Below, piece after piece: positions 26,334-36,064 of a stretch of 64,000 nucleotides of DNA. Below the pieces are notes generated by a model, which was not told where the DNA came from, searched no databases, and was given only the letters and a program-made list of their open reading frames with translations. The DNA is taken from the NCBI RefSeq assembly GCF_040676675.1, contig NZ_JBFAPK010000010.1, positions 62,001 through 126,000 of the forward strand, written 5' to 3'. The translations under genes and the position numbers were made by a program. The stretch is from JBFAPK01 sp040676675 (GTDB lineage: Bacteria; Actinomycetota; Actinomycetes; Mycobacteriales; Micromonosporaceae). How positions within the stretch are numbered: the first letter of the stretch is position 1; each line of letters begins with the position of its first letter.

Positions 26334-27005
26334 CTACCGACGTACGGCGCGCAGCACGGCGTCGCGGATCGTCACCGGTCGCCCCTCGGGGTCCACCGCC
26401 CGGCGCTCGGGCGCGCCGGTGGAGATCTCCCACTCGCGCGGATCCAGCACCGCCGCGACCCGCTCGGCCGTGAACATGAGGTCGGGCAGGTTCGGGCGGC
26501 CGATCGTGGTCTCCAGGTCCGACGGGTGGTGCCCCACGACCAGCAGCGTCCCGCCCGGCCGTACGGCCGAGGCCAGCCGCCGGTGCAGGGACTCGAGCTC
26601 CGGCCGGGGCAGGTGGATGAAGTGCGCCGTCACCAGGTCGAATCCCCGCGGCTGCGGGGTCCAGGTGAGCACGTCGGCGCGCTCCCAGGTGATCCGCTCC
26701 GCGATCTCCGTACCGGCCTCGGCGGCGTGTCCGGCCGCGCGCCGCAGCGCGACCCCGGAGACGTCCATCCCGGTGACCCGCCAGCCCCGGCCGGCCAGCC
26801 AGATCGCGTCGGCGCCCTCGCCGCAGCCGACGTCGAGCGCGTCGCCGGGCACGAGGTCGCCGGCGGTGGTGACGAGGTGCGGGTTCGGGTTGCCGCTCCA
26901 GATCCGGTCCGCGGAACTGTAGCGTTCGTCCCAGAACTCCTCGGTGAACAGCTCGGCGACGTCGATCGCGGGGCCGTGCCCGGGTGCGTGGCTGTGCTCG
27001 GTCAT
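26334..27005 (-). CDS. Class I SAM-dependent methyltransferase
   Basis: A 223-residue protein. ALDVGCGEGADAIWLAGRGW (about 57-76) is the SAM-binding motif I, VTGMDVSG motif II, and RADVLTW with FDLVTAHFIH later motifs. N-terminal EEFWDERYSSADRIWSGNPN resembles thiopurine/tellurite-type methyltransferases. ATG 27005 follows the strong SD GGAGGTGG. It is convergent with the FAD monooxygenase (27-bp gap) and divergent from the WD40 gene. Substrate unknown; chalcogen or thiol methylation is possible by similarity of the N-terminal block. Confidence 0.88.
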   Translation of the reverse strand: MTEHSHAPGHGPAIDVAELFTEEFWDERYSSADRIWSGNPNPHLVTTAGDLVPGDALDVGCGEGADAIWLAGRGWRVTGMDVSGVALRRAAGHAAEAGTEIAERITWERADVLTWTPQPRGFDLVTAHFIHLPRPELESLHRRLASAVRPGGTLLVVGHHPSDLETTIGRPNLPDLMFTAERVAAVLDPREWEISTGAPERRAVDPEGRPVTIRDAVLRAVRR

Positions 27006-27120
27006 GGTGACCACCTCCGCGACCACCCTGCGACCCCGGCGCCGGGTCCGCAAACTTCCTTGCCGAACCGGCAAAAGCCGCCCGCGCCGATCGCCGTCCC
27101 GGAGTGTCGCCACCCATCGA

Positions 27121-27133
27121 TACGGTGTGCCGA
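27121..27133 (+). promoter_or_regulatory. Leaderless-type -10 box of the WD40 fusion gene
   Basis: TACGGT (27121-27126), six bases, then ATG 27133. The in-frame GTG at 27127 would lie immediately after the box, so ATG 27133 is preferred. Confidence 0.5.
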
Positions 27134-29196
27134 TGGTCGCCAAGCTGCCGCTCGACAGTCCGCACTGGGCCGAACTCTCCGCCTGCTACTCCCGCGAGCG
27201 CGCGGTCGAACTGCTCCGGCAGATCGTGGCGAGCGGGCGGCTCGGCGAGCCGTGGCGGGAACTCCAGGACGAGATCCTGCACCAGGGTACCGTCTACGGC
27301 ACCACCTCGGCGGCGCTGCCGCACCTCGTCGACCTCGCCGCCGGCCTGCCCCCGGAGACGCTGGCGGACTTCTGGGTCGAGGTCGGCTTCCTCGTCACGG
27401 CCGGCGCGGGCGACTTCCCGGAGCCGCCGCCCGTACCGGGCCTGCAGGAGGGGCTGACCGAGGCCCTGCGCACCGCCGAGACGCTGGCGCTGCGCGCCTT
27501 CCTCGCGCCGCCGCCCGCTTCCGGCGCCGCCGGACCGGTACCGACCGCCGATGCCGCCGGCTCGAGCTACCACGCGTTGGCCTGCGTCGCGCTGGCCGGC
27601 CACCGTACCGGCGGCGCCCTGTGGAGCTTCCTGTCGCCGACCGGGGGGTACGTCGGGGTCGCCTGCCCGGGCTGCGAGCAGGACCACGAGGTCGACGGCT
27701 TCGCCGATCCGCTGCGGCCACCGGTACCGTTCCCGCCGTTGCCGGAGCCCGTCGGCGCCGCGCGGGACATGCCGGGGTGGGCCGACGTGGCGGCGGCGGT
27801 CGAGGCGGCGCGCCGCGCCGAGGTGCTCGGGCCGGGCTGGGACGGGCTGTTCCGGGTGGCCGGGGCGGTCGCGACCGCGGGCGTACCGGCCGGCACGCCC
27901 ACTCCCGCGGTCTGGTGCCTGGTCGCCGCGATGGTGGCGGTCCGGGGCGCGGCGCCCTGGGCCCGTACGCTGGCGCGCCTCGCCGGTCACTTCCGCTGCG
28001 GCGAGTGCGACCGGACGTGGCCGCTGGGCGACCTCGTCGGCGAGGACCTCGACGCGTCCCCGGTCGACGCGAACCGCCTCGACCCGGCGACCGTCGCCGA
28101 CGACTCCGGCTTCAGACCGGCGCCGGTCGGCCCGCCGGCCACCGCGCCGGCGCCGGGCGTACGACCCTCGTGGCGCGCGCCCCGTGCCGCCGGCCCGGTC
28201 GACGCGCTGGCCGCGCTGACGCTGCCCGACGGCCGGCACGTGCTCGCCGCCGCCGGCCCCGACGGGGTGCTGTGGCGCTGGGACCTGGCCGACGGCACCC
28301 CGCTGGGCGAGCAGCCGGCCGGCGGGATCGGCCCGGTCTCGGGCCTGGTCCCGGTCCCGCTCCCGGACGGGTCCGTGCTGCTCGCCGGGGCCGACGGCTC
28401 GGGCGCTCCCCGCTGGTGGGACGCCGCGACGGGCCGCCCGCTGGCCGCCCCGGCCACCGGCGACGGGGTGCCCGTGCTGTCGGTCGCCGCGGTACCGATG
28501 CCGCCCGAGCGCGGCGGTGCCGGCGACACCTGGCTCGGGCGGCTCCGCGACGGCCGTACGGTGCTGGTCACCGGCGACGCGGCGGGCGCGGTGCGGCTGT
28601 GGGATCCGGCCACCCGCCGCGAGCTGGGCGAGCTGTTCCGCCGCCCCGGCCAGCCCGTGGTGGGCATGGCGGTGATCGACGTCAGCGACCGGCCCCCGTG
28701 GAGCGGCGGGGAGGTGGTCACCGTCCACGGCGACCGCACCGTGGACGTCTGGAGTTCGGCGGCGGTCACCGGCGAGCGCACCGGCATGGCCCCCGACGAG
28801 CGGCGGCTCGCCGCCCTCGGTCACGAGCATCTGGTGGCCGCCGCCTGGCCGAGGGGCCTGGCGGGCTACCGCGAGCCGGTGCTGTTGGCGGACCGGAACG
28901 GCACCGTCTCGCTCTGGGAGAGCTTCGGGGTACGCCTCGGCGACCCGCTGCCGGCCGATCCCGCGCACGCCGACGTGCGGGCCGTGGCGGCGCTGGCCCG
29001 GCCCGGCGGCGGTCTCGTGGTGGCGACGGTGAGCGGCGCGGACCGGAACCTGCGCCTCTGGGAGCCGGCCACCGGCGGCGTACGCCTCGTCCCGCTGGAG
29101 GAGGCACCCCGATGCCTGCTCGGGATCGACTCCACCCTGGTCGTCGGCCACGACGCCGGCCTGCTCACCCTCACCCTGGACGACCCGGAGAGCTGA
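27133..29196 (+). CDS. WD40 propeller protein with HEAT-like N-terminal domain
   Basis: A 687-residue cytoplasmic protein. Residues 1-120 (SPHWAELSACYSRERAVELLRQ, DEILHQGTVYGTTSAALPHLVDLA) resemble helical-repeat domains seen in actinobacterial immunity-type proteins. A middle part has two possible zinc pairs, CPGCEQDH (about 177-184) and CGECDRTW (about 290-297). From about 355 on are WD40-like blades (VLWRWDLADGTPLG, PRWWDAATGRPL, VRLWDPATRRELG, LRLWEPATGG). It is likely a scaffold or sensor; no catalytic motif seen. The N-terminal assignment is by resemblance only. Confidence 0.7.
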   Translation: MVAKLPLDSPHWAELSACYSRERAVELLRQIVASGRLGEPWRELQDEILHQGTVYGTTSAALPHLVDLAAGLPPETLADFWVEVGFLVTAGAGDFPEPPPVPGLQEGLTEALRTAETLALRAFLAPPPASGAAGPVPTADAAGSSYHALACVALAGHRTGGALWSFLSPTGGYVGVACPGCEQDHEVDGFADPLRPPVPFPPLPEPVGAARDMPGWADVAAAVEAARRAEVLGPGWDGLFRVAGAVATAGVPAGTPTPAVWCLVAAMVAVRGAAPWARTLARLAGHFRCGECDRTWPLGDLVGEDLDASPVDANRLDPATVADDSGFRPAPVGPPATAPAPGVRPSWRAPRAAGPVDALAALTLPDGRHVLAAAGPDGVLWRWDLADGTPLGEQPAGGIGPVSGLVPVPLPDGSVLLAGADGSGAPRWWDAATGRPLAAPATGDGVPVLSVAAVPMPPERGGAGDTWLGRLRDGRTVLVTGDAAGAVRLWDPATRRELGELFRRPGQPVVGMAVIDVSDRPPWSGGEVVTVHGDRTVDVWSSAAVTGERTGMAPDERRLAALGHEHLVAAAWPRGLAGYREPVLLADRNGTVSLWESFGVRLGDPLPADPAHADVRAVAALARPGGGLVVATVSGADRNLRLWEPATGGVRLVPLEEAPRCLLGIDSTLVVGHDAGLLTLTLDDPES

Positions 29197-29297
29197 CCCG
29201 TAGCGCCGGAGTCCGGCGGCGCCGACGCCGCGACCGGCGCCGCGACGCCCGGCGTCCGACAGGGACACTGCCGTGTCCGGACCCGGCACCGACGGTC

Positions 29298-29366
29298 GGT
29301 GGGGCCCGCCGTGCCCGGCGAAGACATCAAGCGTGACGGGCTGAGCCGGGCATGGCGGCCCCCACC
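29298..29366. repeat. Palindromic element B, copy 1
   Basis: A 22-bp arm (29298-29319, begins GGTGGGGCC) pairs with 29345-29366 (ends GGCCCCCACC) with two mismatches around a 25-nt loop containing ATCAAGCGTGACGGGCT. Copy 2 at 42791-42858 has the same outer ends and the loop core CTCAAGCCTGACGGG. It could act as a terminator for the WD40 gene or be a REP-like repeat. Confidence 0.75.
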
Positions 29367-29414
29367 CCCACGGCGACCGGCGCGCGAACCGGACCGCAAC
29401 CAGCGACGGCGCCG

Positions 29415-29466
29415 CGTTGCGCAACGACCTGCTGTCCGCAGAGCGTCAGTTGCAAGGTCTTGCAGA
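29415..29466 (+). promoter_or_regulatory. Candidate LacI/MalR-type operators of the amylopullulanase gene
   Basis: CGTTGCGCAACG (29415-29426) is a perfect 12-bp palindrome. Downstream, TTGCAAGGTCTTGCAG (29450-29465) repeats the TTGCA half-site twice. LacI-family maltose repressors of actinomycetes bind TTGCA-containing sites, so starch/maltose control is plausible. No repressor gene is in the window. Confidence 0.4.
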
Positions 29467-29521
29467 GGATTTCCGCAAACGCTACCGTGCGGGCCAGTCA
29501 GCGACCGAAGGAAGGCCGTCG

Positions 29522-32500
29522 ATGAAGCAGCCCTCGTCCCGCCCGCGCGGCCTCCGCCCCGGCCTCGCCGCACTGCTCGCGTTCGCCCTCGCGGGCGCAC
29601 CGGTCGTGGCGCCCCGACCCGCCGTGGCCGCCCCGTCCGCCAGCGGCGCCCCGTCCGCAGGCGCCGGCCAGTCCGCCAGCGCCGGCCAGCCCGGCGACAC
29701 CCTCGCCGAGGCGCTCGGTGCGACACGGTGGAGCCGGACTCCCTCGGCCGCCGCGCTGGCCTCGGCCGGTGCCGACCGCCGCTCCCGGGCCGAGCAGTTC
29801 TACTTCGTACTGCCGGACCGGTTCGCCAACGGCGACCCGCGCAACGACCGTGGCCGGCTCCCGGGCGACCGCCTGAGCACCGGGTACGACCCGACGGACA
29901 AGGGCTTCTACCACGGCGGCGACATCCAGGGCGTGATCGACCGGCTCGACTACATCCAGGGGCTCGGCACCACCGCGATCTGGCTCGCGCCGCTGTTCAA
30001 GAACCGGCCGGTGCAGGGCAGCGGCGCCGACGTCTCCGCCGGCTACCACGGCTACTGGATCACCGACTTCACCGAGATCGACCCGCACTTCGGTACGAAG
30101 GAGGACCTGAGGCGCCTGGTCGAGCTGGCCCACCGGCGGGGCATCAAGATTTACTTCGACGTGATCGTGAACCACACGGCCGACGTGATCCGGTACGCCG
30201 AGAACCGGTACGACTACGTCGACAAGCAGACCGAGCCGTACCGGGACGCCCAGGGGCGCCCGTTCGAGGACCGCAACTACGCCGACGGCAGCCGGCCGTT
30301 CCCGCCGGTCGACGCGAACTCGTTCCCGTACACGCCGGTCTTCCCGACCCAGGCGGACGCGGGCGTCAAGGTGCCGGCCTGGCTCAACGACCCCACCATG
30401 TACCACAATCGGGGCGACTCGACCTTCAGCGGTGAGAACAGCGAGTACGGCGACTTCTTCGGCCTCGACGACCTCTGGACCGAACGCCCCGAGGTGGTGC
30501 GCGGCATGACCGACATCTACGCCGACTGGGTCACCTCGACCGGCGTCGACGGGTTCCGCATCGACACCGTCAAGCACGCCAACCTGGAGTTCTGGCCCCG
30601 CTTCAGCCAGGGCGTCGAGCGCGCCGCCGCGCGCGCCGGCAAGCCCGACTTCTTCATGTTCGGCGAGGTCTACAGCGCCGACCCCGAGTTCGCCTCCACC
30701 TACGTGCGCCGCGGCGGGCTGCCCGCGACCCTCGACTTCGCCTTTCAGGAGGCGGCCCGCGGCTACACCGCCGCCGGCGGGTCGGCCCGCGCCCTGGCCG
30801 ACGTGTACGCCCACGACGACGCGTACGCCGCCCGGGACACCGACGCCGGCCGGCTTCCCACCTTCCTCGGCAACCACGACATGGGGCGGATCGGCTCGTT
30901 CATCGCGGGCGGGGGCAGCGACCCGGCCACCCACCTGCGCCGCGACCAGCTCGCCCACGAGCTGATGTTCCTCACCCGGGGCCAGCCGGTGATCTACTCG
31001 GGCGACGAGCAGGGCTTCACCGGCCCGGGCGGGGACAAGGACGCCCGGCAGGACATGTTCGCCTCCCGGGTGCCGGACTACCTCGACGACGACCTGCTCG
31101 GCACCGACCGTACCCACGCCAGCGACCAGTACGATCCGGCCCACCCGGTCTACCGGACCATCGCCGCCCTCGGCGAGCTGCGCAAGACGCACCCGGCCCT
31201 GCGCGACGGGGTGCAGGTGACCCGGTACGCGGACGATGGCCCGGGCGTCTTCGCCTTCTCCCGGATCGACCCGGCCGAGCGGGTCGAGTACGTGGTCGCG
31301 GTCAACAACGCCACCACCGCCCGGTCCGTCACCGTCGACACCTGGTCGCCGGGGGCCACCTTCCGGGGCGTCTACGGCACCTCGGGGCGCCCCGCCACGG
31401 GTGCCGGCGGTGCGCTCGCGCTGACCGTGCCGCCGCTGGGCGCCGTCGTCTACCGCGCCGACCGGCCGATCCCGGTGCCGTCCGCCGCGCCGGCCATACG
31501 CGTCACCGCGCCCGCGCCCGGGGCCCCGGTCGCCACCCAGGCCACCGTCACCGCCCAGGTCACCGGCGACCCGCTGGCCCGGGTCACCGTCGCGGCCCGG
31601 GTCGGCGGCGGCAAGTGGACCCTGCTCGGGTCGGCCGACCGGGCGCCGTACCAGGTCCGGCACGACCTGGCCGGGCTCGCCGCGAACACCCCGATCGAGT
31701 ACCGGGCGGTGGTGCGCGACGGCCGGGGCCGTACCGCCGTCGCCACCTCGACGGCCCGGGTCGGCACGCCACCGCCGACCGGCTCCCCGGACTGGGCGGT
31801 GGTGCACTACCAGCGCCCGGCCGGCGGCTACGACGACTGGCACCTCTACGCCTGGGGCGACCTCGACCCGGCGTACCAGACCCCGTGGCCGACCGGGCAG
31901 CCCTTCGCCGGCGAGGACTCCTACGGGCGCTTCGCCTGGGTACGGCTGCGGCCGGGGGCGAAATCCGTCGGGTTCCTCGTGGTCGACGGCGCCGGCAACA
32001 AGGACGTGGCGGTCGACCGGAGCATCGACGTGACCCGTACCGGCGAGGTCTGGATCAAGCAGGGCGACCCGGCGGTCTACCCGAGCCGGCAGGCCGCCAC
32101 CGGCGAACCGGACCCGCCGGTGGACGAGAACACCGCGATCCTGCACTACCGGCGGGCCGACGGCGACTACGACGGCTGGGGCCTGCACGTCTGGGACGGC
32201 GCGGCCGACCCGACCGAGTGGGCCGACCCGCTGGAGCCCGCCGGACGGGACGCCTTCGGGGTCACCTTCCGGGTCCCGCTGGCGCCCGGCGCCACCGGCC
32301 TGAACTACATCGTCCACTCCGGAGACACCAAGGACCTCCCCGACGACCAGCGGCTCGATTTCACCACCGCCGGCCGGGAAGCCTGGCTGCTCGCCGGGGT
32401 GCCGAGCCGGTTGCTGCCGGCGACCACCACCGCCGGGGCCGACCTGGACCTCACCAGGCAGCGGGCGCACTGGATCGACCGCGGCACGGTGGCCTGGCTG

Positions 32501-35077
32501 ACCGGGCCCACCGACGGGAAGCGGTACGACCTGGTCAGCGCCCCGGACGGCGGGCTGCGCGTCGTCGACGGCGAGCTGGTCGGCGGGTACGCCGCACTGC
32601 CGCTGCGGGCGGGGCGCAACGGGCTCACCGAGGCCCAGCGGGCGCGCTTCCCGCACCTGTGGCGGTACGGGACGTTCGCCCTGGACCCGCGCGACCTGGC
32701 CCGGGTGCCCGCCGCCGTACGCGGCCAGCTCGTGGTCACCGAACGCGACCACGAGGGGAAGCTGCTCGCGGCGACCGGGGTGCAGATCCCCGGCGTGCTC
32801 GACGACCTGTACCCGGGCGCGACCGCCGCCCGGCTCGGCGCCACCTTCGACCGCGGCCGGCCGAGCCTGGCGGTCTGGGCGCCCACCGCGCACCAGGTCG
32901 ACCTGGAGCTCTACGACACGCCGGCGGCGACCCCGACCCGTACCGTCGCGATGCGTCGCGACGACGCCACCGGCGTCTGGTCGGTGCGGGGCGAACCGGG
33001 CTGGACCGGGCGCTGGTACCGGTACCGGGTGCGGGCGTGGCAGCCGGCCGCGCAGCGCCTGGTCACCGCCTCCGTCACCGACCCGTACTCGGTGGCGCTG
33101 GCCCCGGACTCGACGCACAGCCAGCTCGTCGACCTGGCCGACCCGGGGCTGGCCCCGCCCGGCTGGGCCGGGCTGCGCAAACCGGCCGCCGTACCGGCCG
33201 GCCGCGCTCAGATCCAGGAGCTGTCGGTGCGGGACTTCTCCGTCGCGGACGCCAGCGTCCCGCCCGAGCGGCGCGGCACGTACCTGGCCTTCACCGACCC
33301 GGCGAGCACCGGGATGCGGCACCTGCGCTCGCTCGCCGAGGCCGGGGTCACCCACCTGCACCTGCTGCCGGCCTTCGACTTCGCCACCATCCCGGAGCAC
33401 CGTGCCGACCAGGCGCGACCCGCCTGCGACCTGGGCGCGCTGCCGCCGGACTCGGACCGGCAGCAGGCCTGCGTCGCGGCCGTCGCGGACCGGGACGGCT
33501 ACAACTGGGGGTACGACCCGCTGCACTACACGGTGCCGGAGGGCGGGTACGCGGTCGAGCCGGCCGGCGCCGCCCGCACCGGCGAGTTCCGGCGGATGGT
33601 GGCCGGGATCAACGGCGCCGGCCTGCGGGTGGTGCTGGACGTGGTCTACAACCACACCTCGGCGTCGGGTGCCGACCCGAGGTCGGTGCTGGACCAGATC
33701 GTGCCCGGCTACTACCACCGGCTGCTGGAGGACGGGACCGTCGCCGACTCCACCTGCTGCGCGAACACCGCCCCGGAGCACGCGATGATGGGCAAGCTGG
33801 TGGTCGACTCGGTCGTCACCTGGGCGCGGGCGTACAAGGTGGACGGCTTCCGGTTCGACCTGATGGGGCACCACCCGAAGGCGAACATCCTCGCCGTACG
33901 GGCGGCGCTGGACCGACTCACGTTCGCCCGCGACGGCGTCGACGGCAAGTCGATCATGATCTACGGGGAGGGCTGGGACTTCGGCGAGGTGGCCGGCGGC
34001 GCCCGGTTCGAGCAGGCCACCCAGGCCAACCTGGCCGGCACCGGGATCGGTACCTTCAACGACCGGCTGCGCGACGGCGTACGCGGCGGCGGCCCCTTCG
34101 ACGCGAACCCCCGGGTGCAGGGCTTCGCCTCCGGCCTCTACACCGACCCCAACGGCGACCCGGTCAACGGCTCGGCCGAGCAGCAGCGCGCCCGGCTGCT
34201 GCACCAGCAGGACCTGATCAAGGTGGGGCTCGCCGGCAACCTGGCCGGCTACCGCTTCGTGGCCTCGTCGGGCGAGACGGTGACCGGCGCCGGCGTCGAC
34301 TACAACGGCGCGCCGGCGGGCTACACCGCCGCGCCGGGGGAGGCGGTGACCTACGTCGACGCGCACGACAACGAGATCCTGTACGACGCGCTGGCGTACA
34401 AGCTGCCGGCCGGTACCGCCGCCGCCGACCGGTCCCGGATGCAGGTGCTCGCGCTCGCCACGGTGGTGCTCGGGCAGGGCACCGGCTTCGTGACGGCCGG
34501 AACCGAGCGGCTGCGCTCCAAGTCGCTGGACCGTAACTCGTTCAACAGCGGAGACCACTTCAACCAGATCCGCTGGGACTGCGCGGACGGCAACGGCTTC
34601 GGCGTCGGGCTGCCGCCCGCCGCGGACAACCAGGACAAGTGGCCGTACGCCCGGCCGCTGCTCGCCGACCCGGCCCTCGTACCGGACTGCGCCACGATCG
34701 ACCGCACCACCGCCCGGTACGCCGAACTGCTGCGGATCCGCAACTCCTCGCCGCTCTTCGGGCTCGCCACCGCCGACGAAGTGCAGCGCCGGGTGTCGTT
34801 CCCGCTCTCCGGCCGCGACGAGACGCCCGGCGTGATCACGATGCGGCTGGACGGGACCGGGCTGGACCCGCGCTGGTCCGCGGTGACCGTGGTCTTCAAC
34901 GCCACCCCGGCGACCGCCCGGCAGACGGTACCGGGACTGCGCGGCGCCAGGGCCGAGCCGCACCCGGTGCCGCGGACCTCGGCCGACCCGGCACTGCGGG
35001 CCGCCTCGTTCGAACCCGGCTCGGGCACCTTCTCGGTACCGGCCCGCAGCGTGGCGGTCTTCGTCCAGCCCCGCTGA
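29522..35077 (+). CDS. pulA: Secreted amylopullulanase with two GH13 catalytic domains
   Basis: A 1,851-residue exported enzyme. Residues 1-37 are a signal peptide. Domain 1 (about 90-650) is a GH13 alpha-amylase: YFVLPDRFANGD, GFRIDTVKH (Asp near 346), FGEVYS (Glu near 380), GNHDMGR (Asp near 452). Two pullulanase-associated (PUD/CBM41) modules follow (WAVVHYQRP..GGYDDWHLYAWG, about 758, and ILHYRRADGDYDGWGLHVWDG, about 870). Next come a CBM48-like domain and a second GH13 of pullulanase type: DVVYNHTSASG, GFRFDLMGHH (near 1445), IYGEGWDFG (near 1481), VDAHDNE (near 1613). It should cut both alpha-1,4 and alpha-1,6 bonds in starch. Start ATG has GAAGGAAGG upstream. Confidence 0.93.
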   Translation: MKQPSSRPRGLRPGLAALLAFALAGAPVVAPRPAVAAPSASGAPSAGAGQSASAGQPGDTLAEALGATRWSRTPSAAALASAGADRRSRAEQFYFVLPDRFANGDPRNDRGRLPGDRLSTGYDPTDKGFYHGGDIQGVIDRLDYIQGLGTTAIWLAPLFKNRPVQGSGADVSAGYHGYWITDFTEIDPHFGTKEDLRRLVELAHRRGIKIYFDVIVNHTADVIRYAENRYDYVDKQTEPYRDAQGRPFEDRNYADGSRPFPPVDANSFPYTPVFPTQADAGVKVPAWLNDPTMYHNRGDSTFSGENSEYGDFFGLDDLWTERPEVVRGMTDIYADWVTSTGVDGFRIDTVKHANLEFWPRFSQGVERAAARAGKPDFFMFGEVYSADPEFASTYVRRGGLPATLDFAFQEAARGYTAAGGSARALADVYAHDDAYAARDTDAGRLPTFLGNHDMGRIGSFIAGGGSDPATHLRRDQLAHELMFLTRGQPVIYSGDEQGFTGPGGDKDARQDMFASRVPDYLDDDLLGTDRTHASDQYDPAHPVYRTIAALGELRKTHPALRDGVQVTRYADDGPGVFAFSRIDPAERVEYVVAVNNATTARSVTVDTWSPGATFRGVYGTSGRPATGAGGALALTVPPLGAVVYRADRPIPVPSAAPAIRVTAPAPGAPVATQATVTAQVTGDPLARVTVAARVGGGKWTLLGSADRAPYQVRHDLAGLAANTPIEYRAVVRDGRGRTAVATSTARVGTPPPTGSPDWAVVHYQRPAGGYDDWHLYAWGDLDPAYQTPWPTGQPFAGEDSYGRFAWVRLRPGAKSVGFLVVDGAGNKDVAVDRSIDVTRTGEVWIKQGDPAVYPSRQAATGEPDPPVDENTAILHYRRADGDYDGWGLHVWDGAADPTEWADPLEPAGRDAFGVTFRVPLAPGATGLNYIVHSGDTKDLPDDQRLDFTTAGREAWLLAGVPSRLLPATTTAGADLDLTRQRAHWIDRGTVAWLTGPTDGKRYDLVSAPDGGLRVVDGELVGGYAALPLRAGRNGLTEAQRARFPHLWRYGTFALDPRDLARVPAAVRGQLVVTERDHEGKLLAATGVQIPGVLDDLYPGATAARLGATFDRGRPSLAVWAPTAHQVDLELYDTPAATPTRTVAMRRDDATGVWSVRGEPGWTGRWYRYRVRAWQPAAQRLVTASVTDPYSVALAPDSTHSQLVDLADPGLAPPGWAGLRKPAAVPAGRAQIQELSVRDFSVADASVPPERRGTYLAFTDPASTGMRHLRSLAEAGVTHLHLLPAFDFATIPEHRADQARPACDLGALPPDSDRQQACVAAVADRDGYNWGYDPLHYTVPEGGYAVEPAGAARTGEFRRMVAGINGAGLRVVLDVVYNHTSASGADPRSVLDQIVPGYYHRLLEDGTVADSTCCANTAPEHAMMGKLVVDSVVTWARAYKVDGFRFDLMGHHPKANILAVRAALDRLTFARDGVDGKSIMIYGEGWDFGEVAGGARFEQATQANLAGTGIGTFNDRLRDGVRGGGPFDANPRVQGFASGLYTDPNGDPVNGSAEQQRARLLHQQDLIKVGLAGNLAGYRFVASSGETVTGAGVDYNGAPAGYTAAPGEAVTYVDAHDNEILYDALAYKLPAGTAAADRSRMQVLALATVVLGQGTGFVTAGTERLRSKSLDRNSFNSGDHFNQIRWDCADGNGFGVGLPPAADNQDKWPYARPLLADPALVPDCATIDRTTARYAELLRIRNSSPLFGLATADEVQRRVSFPLSGRDETPGVITMRLDGTGLDPRWSAVTVVFNATPATARQTVPGLRGARAEPHPVPRTSADPALRAASFEPGSGTFSVPARSVAVFVQPR

Positions 35078-35120
35078 GCCGTGGACGCAGCCCCGCTGAG
35101 GCGGCCCGGACGGGGCCGCC

Positions 35121-36053
35121 TCAGCAGGTGCCGGGCGGCGTCGCACCGGGCGGGTGGAACTCCAGGCGCAGCGCGTCGGTGCGGGGGATGACGAACGCGC
35201 CTCCCCGCTCGCGGGTCCACCGCTCGGGCAGGAAGACGTACTGGTCACCGGATTGCAGTACGAGCTTCAGCCCGTCGTACCGGTACCGGTAGGCCGCTTC
35301 GGGATCGGCGCAGCGCAGCTCCCGCACACCGGGCCCGTCCAGCCGCAGGCTGCGCTGGCTGTAGAGCACGACGGTGGGCTGGCGGGACAACTCCTCGGCG
35401 TACCGTCGGGCCTGTGACCTGCCCACCGCCGACGAGTAGTCGGTGGCGGCCCAGAAGAGGCTCAGGGCCACGAGGACGAAGATGCCGGCCCACTCGGTGA
35501 CCGCCACCCACTCCTGCCGCTGCGGGTGCACGGCGACGTCCCGTGCCGGCCGGCTATCGCGCCAGAGCTGTACCGAATAGCGCACCAGCAGGACGCCCCC
35601 GGCGAGGCAGAGCGGCGCGAGCGTCACCGCCCGGTCGAGCACCGTCGGCGTGAAGACGGTCAGCAGGCCGCTCAGGGCGAGGAGCAGCCCGAGGGCCCCG
35701 AGCGCCGCGGCGAGCCGGCGTACCAGGTGAGGGTGGGCACCACCGGCGAGGCGAGAGCTGAGTGCGGCGTGCGTCCAGGCCGCCGCCAACGCGACGCAGG
35801 CGAGCACGGTCATCGGTACGAAGAGCGCGTCCACGCTGCGCAGGAGGTAGTCGACGGTGTCGAAGCCGAGCAGCGTCGCGTGCACTCCGAAGTAGTCGAA
35901 GAACCAGAAGAGCTGCATCCAACCGAAGTAGAACAGCAGCGCGGTCACGAGCGTCGTCGGCGCCACGACCGCGGCCAGAACGCGGGCCAACCGTGGTAGC
36001 CCGGGCACACCACCCTCGGTCGGCTCCGCGGGGTCCGTCCCGCTCCCGCTCAT
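35121..36053 (-). CDS. Multi-spanning membrane protein of unknown function
   Basis: A 310-residue protein with about five membrane segments (around 22-48, 73-95, 107-130, 138-158, 185-203). A soluble C-terminal domain (about 205-310) has ending blocks VLQSGDQYVFLPERW and FVIPRTDALRLEFHPP. No recognised family. It begins 11 bp after the stop of the PASTA-like lipoprotein gene, so the two are an operon. Codon use is normal. Convergent with the amylopullulanase. A role at the cell envelope with the lipoprotein is inferred from the pairing only. Confidence 0.7.
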   Translation of the reverse strand: MSGSGTDPAEPTEGGVPGLPRLARVLAAVVAPTTLVTALLFYFGWMQLFWFFDYFGVHATLLGFDTVDYLLRSVDALFVPMTVLACVALAAAWTHAALSSRLAGGAHPHLVRRLAAALGALGLLLALSGLLTVFTPTVLDRAVTLAPLCLAGGVLLVRYSVQLWRDSRPARDVAVHPQRQEWVAVTEWAGIFVLVALSLFWAATDYSSAVGRSQARRYAEELSRQPTVVLYSQRSLRLDGPGVRELRCADPEAAYRYRYDGLKLVLQSGDQYVFLPERWTRERGGAFVIPRTDALRLEFHPPGATPPGTC

Positions 36054-36064
36054 CGGAGGCGCCG

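Larger units (their letters stand above)
29197..29521. other. Intergenic 325 bp upstream of the amylopullulanase gene
   Basis: Holds palindromic element B copy 1 (29298-29366) and operator-like sequences at 29415-29466. No gene. Confidence 0.5.

Noticed and set aside
29498..35248. 1,900-codon open frame antisense to the amylopullulanase
   Set aside because: No domain, codon bias of the opposite strand; the sense strand has two intact GH13 domains.
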